A stretch of 64,000 nucleotides of DNA, from positions 1-64,000 of the forward strand of contig DASTSO010000117.1 of NCBI GenBank assembly GCA_035760645.1. Direction: 5' to 3'. The stretch is from DASSTY01 sp035760645. GTDB taxonomy: Bacteria > Gemmatimonadota > Gemmatimonadetes > Gemmatimonadales > GWC2-71-9. Shown one piece after another: positions 63,141 through 64,000 of this stretch (position 1 is its first letter; each line of letters starts with the position of its first letter). Made by a program: the position numbers and the translations under genes. The notes beneath the pieces are model-generated. The model did not search any database and was not told where the DNA came from. It saw nothing but the letters and a program-made list of their open reading frames with translations.

Positions 63141-64000
63141 TGGAAGGCGAGATCGGTGATGAGGTACCGGCCGTCGCGCTCGAAGGTGAGGCGGAACGGC
63201 GTGCCCGGCTGCAGCGAGCGCAGGAGCTCGGCGACCTGCTCGGCCGAGCGGATCGGCACCCGGCCGATCCCGACGAGCACGTCGCCCTGGCGCAGGCCCG
63301 TGGCGCGGGCCACCTGGTCGGAGACGCGGAAGATGAGCGCGCCGGCCTCGCTCCGCAGCCCGCGCTCGGCGCGGATCGCGGGCGTCACGGTGACGAGCTG
63401 CATGTCGCGCAGCACGTTGACCTTGGCGGCGCTGACCGTGGGCAGGTCCCCGCTCACCAGCGTGCGGGTCGCGGTCGCGTCGCCGCGGCGGGTGACGACG
63501 CGCACGGTGTCGCCCACGTGGAGGTCGAGCTTCACGGCCTCCCAGTCGAGATAGTTGCGGAGCCGGCGGCCCGCGGCCTCGACGAGCACGTCGCCGGGTC
63601 GCACGCCGGCGCGCGCCGCGGGGCCGCCCGGCGCCACGTCCGTCACGACGACGCCGCCCGCGCGCTTCCAGTCGCGCATCGATTCGGGGCCGCGCACGTC
63701 GAGCCCGGTCCAGGCGCGGCGCACTGCGCCGCTCCGGATGATCTCCTGCGCGACGCGCATCGCCCGCTCGATGGGGATGGCGAAGCCGAGGCCGATCGAG
63801 CCGCCGCTGCTCGAGAAGATCGAGCTGTTGACGCCGACCACCTCGCCCAGCGCGTTCGCGAGCGGGCCGCCCGAATTGCCCGGGTTGATCGCCGCGTCGG
63901 TCTGGATCATGTCGAGGTAGAGGCCCGGCTGCTCGGAGGTCGGCAGGATGTTGCGGCCCGTCGCGCTCACGACGCCCGCCGTGACGGTCGGCTCGCTGTT
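63137..64000 (-). CDS. HtrA/DegP-like serine protease, C-terminal part
   Basis: The right edge cuts this gene; 287 residues remain. The catalytic serine is in NPGNSGGPL, preceded by TVTAGVVSATGRN and IQTDAAINPG, as in DegP/DegS. The histidine and aspartate lie outside the window. Two PDZ domains follow (about residues 95-185 and 200-287 of the fragment), with VRPGDVLVEAAGRRL and LRQGDVLVGIGRVPI as their carboxylate loops. It is an exported quality-control protease, transcribed directly into purB. Confidence 0.88.
   Translation of the reverse strand, partial: NSEPTVTAGVVSATGRNILPTSEQPGLYLDMIQTDAAINPGNSGGPLANALGEVVGVNSSIFSSSGGSIGLGFAIPIERAMRVAQEIIRSGAVRRAWTGLDVRGPESMRDWKRAGGVVVTDVAPGGPAARAGVRPGDVLVEAAGRRLRNYLDWEAVKLDLHVGDTVRVVTRRGDATATRTLVSGDLPTVSAAKVNVLRDMQLVTVTPAIRAERGLRSEAGALIFRVSDQVARATGLRQGDVLVGIGRVPIRSAEQVAELLRSLQPGTPFRLTFERDGRYLITDLAFQ

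Overview
The window is about 70% GC or more, almost fully coding, and reads as chromosomal core genome. The best guess for the source is a member of the Gemmatimonadota or a close relative in the FCB group. This is inferred from the gene content (divided propionyl-CoA carboxylase genes, an archaeal-type prolyl-tRNA synthetase, a PurLQS-type purine operon, a complete mre/rod cluster) and from promoters whose -10 box reads TAnnTT(TG), which recalls the Bacteroidota -7 element. No phage or plasmid genes are visible. The only sequence that looks foreign is a short low-GC patch beside the tmRNA gene.

Layout, left half. At 1-283 is the end of a PPK2-type polyphosphate kinase. At 307-1713 (minus) is a small operon of a single-domain response regulator, a membrane-anchored unknown and a pseudopilin. 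At 2012-5845 are aroA, cmk and rpsA. At 6301-12362 are the carboxylase genes (carboxyltransferase, biotin carboxylase, biotin carrier), interrupted by a secreted helical-repeat protein and by an rlmD-type methyltransferase. At 12596-20989 are rplM-rpsI, rpsB-tsf-pyrH-frr, then uppS-cdsA-dxr-rseP, a translation and envelope-lipid block. At 21186-26631 are rpsO-pnp-M16 peptidase-ald-dut.

Layout, right half. At 26766-32856 is the rod-shape operon mreB-mreC-mreD-mrdA-rodA. At 32998-35253 are accD and folC. At 35310-41002 is the overlapping run hisS-proS-lysA-guaA. At 41117-43359 is a serine protease/FHA-domain membrane protein pair. ptsN (minus) and dusB-larB-corA-GGDEF (plus) lead to ssrA (tmRNA) at 48048-48408. 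From 48717 to the right edge everything is on the minus strand. Reading with transcription this is htrA (partial), purB, purC, psd, pssA, purS, purQ, a zinc-ribbon protein, purL, purF, ppdK, then a lipoprotein gene, then purE-purK. Most of the de novo purine pathway is therefore present, and the two phosphatidylethanolamine genes are threaded into it.

Two features run through the whole window. Adjacent genes are very often joined by 4-nt NTGA start/stop overlaps. Genes that follow a gap often have a TAnnTT hexamer 6-10 nt before the ATG and no Shine-Dalgarno, so many first genes are probably leaderless. The most unusual non-coding structure is a composite element found twice (before accC and before folC): inverted short-repeat arms placed symmetrically about a terminator hairpin with a shared core, ending exactly 14 bp before the -10 box. 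All functional calls come from reading the sequence; no database search was run.
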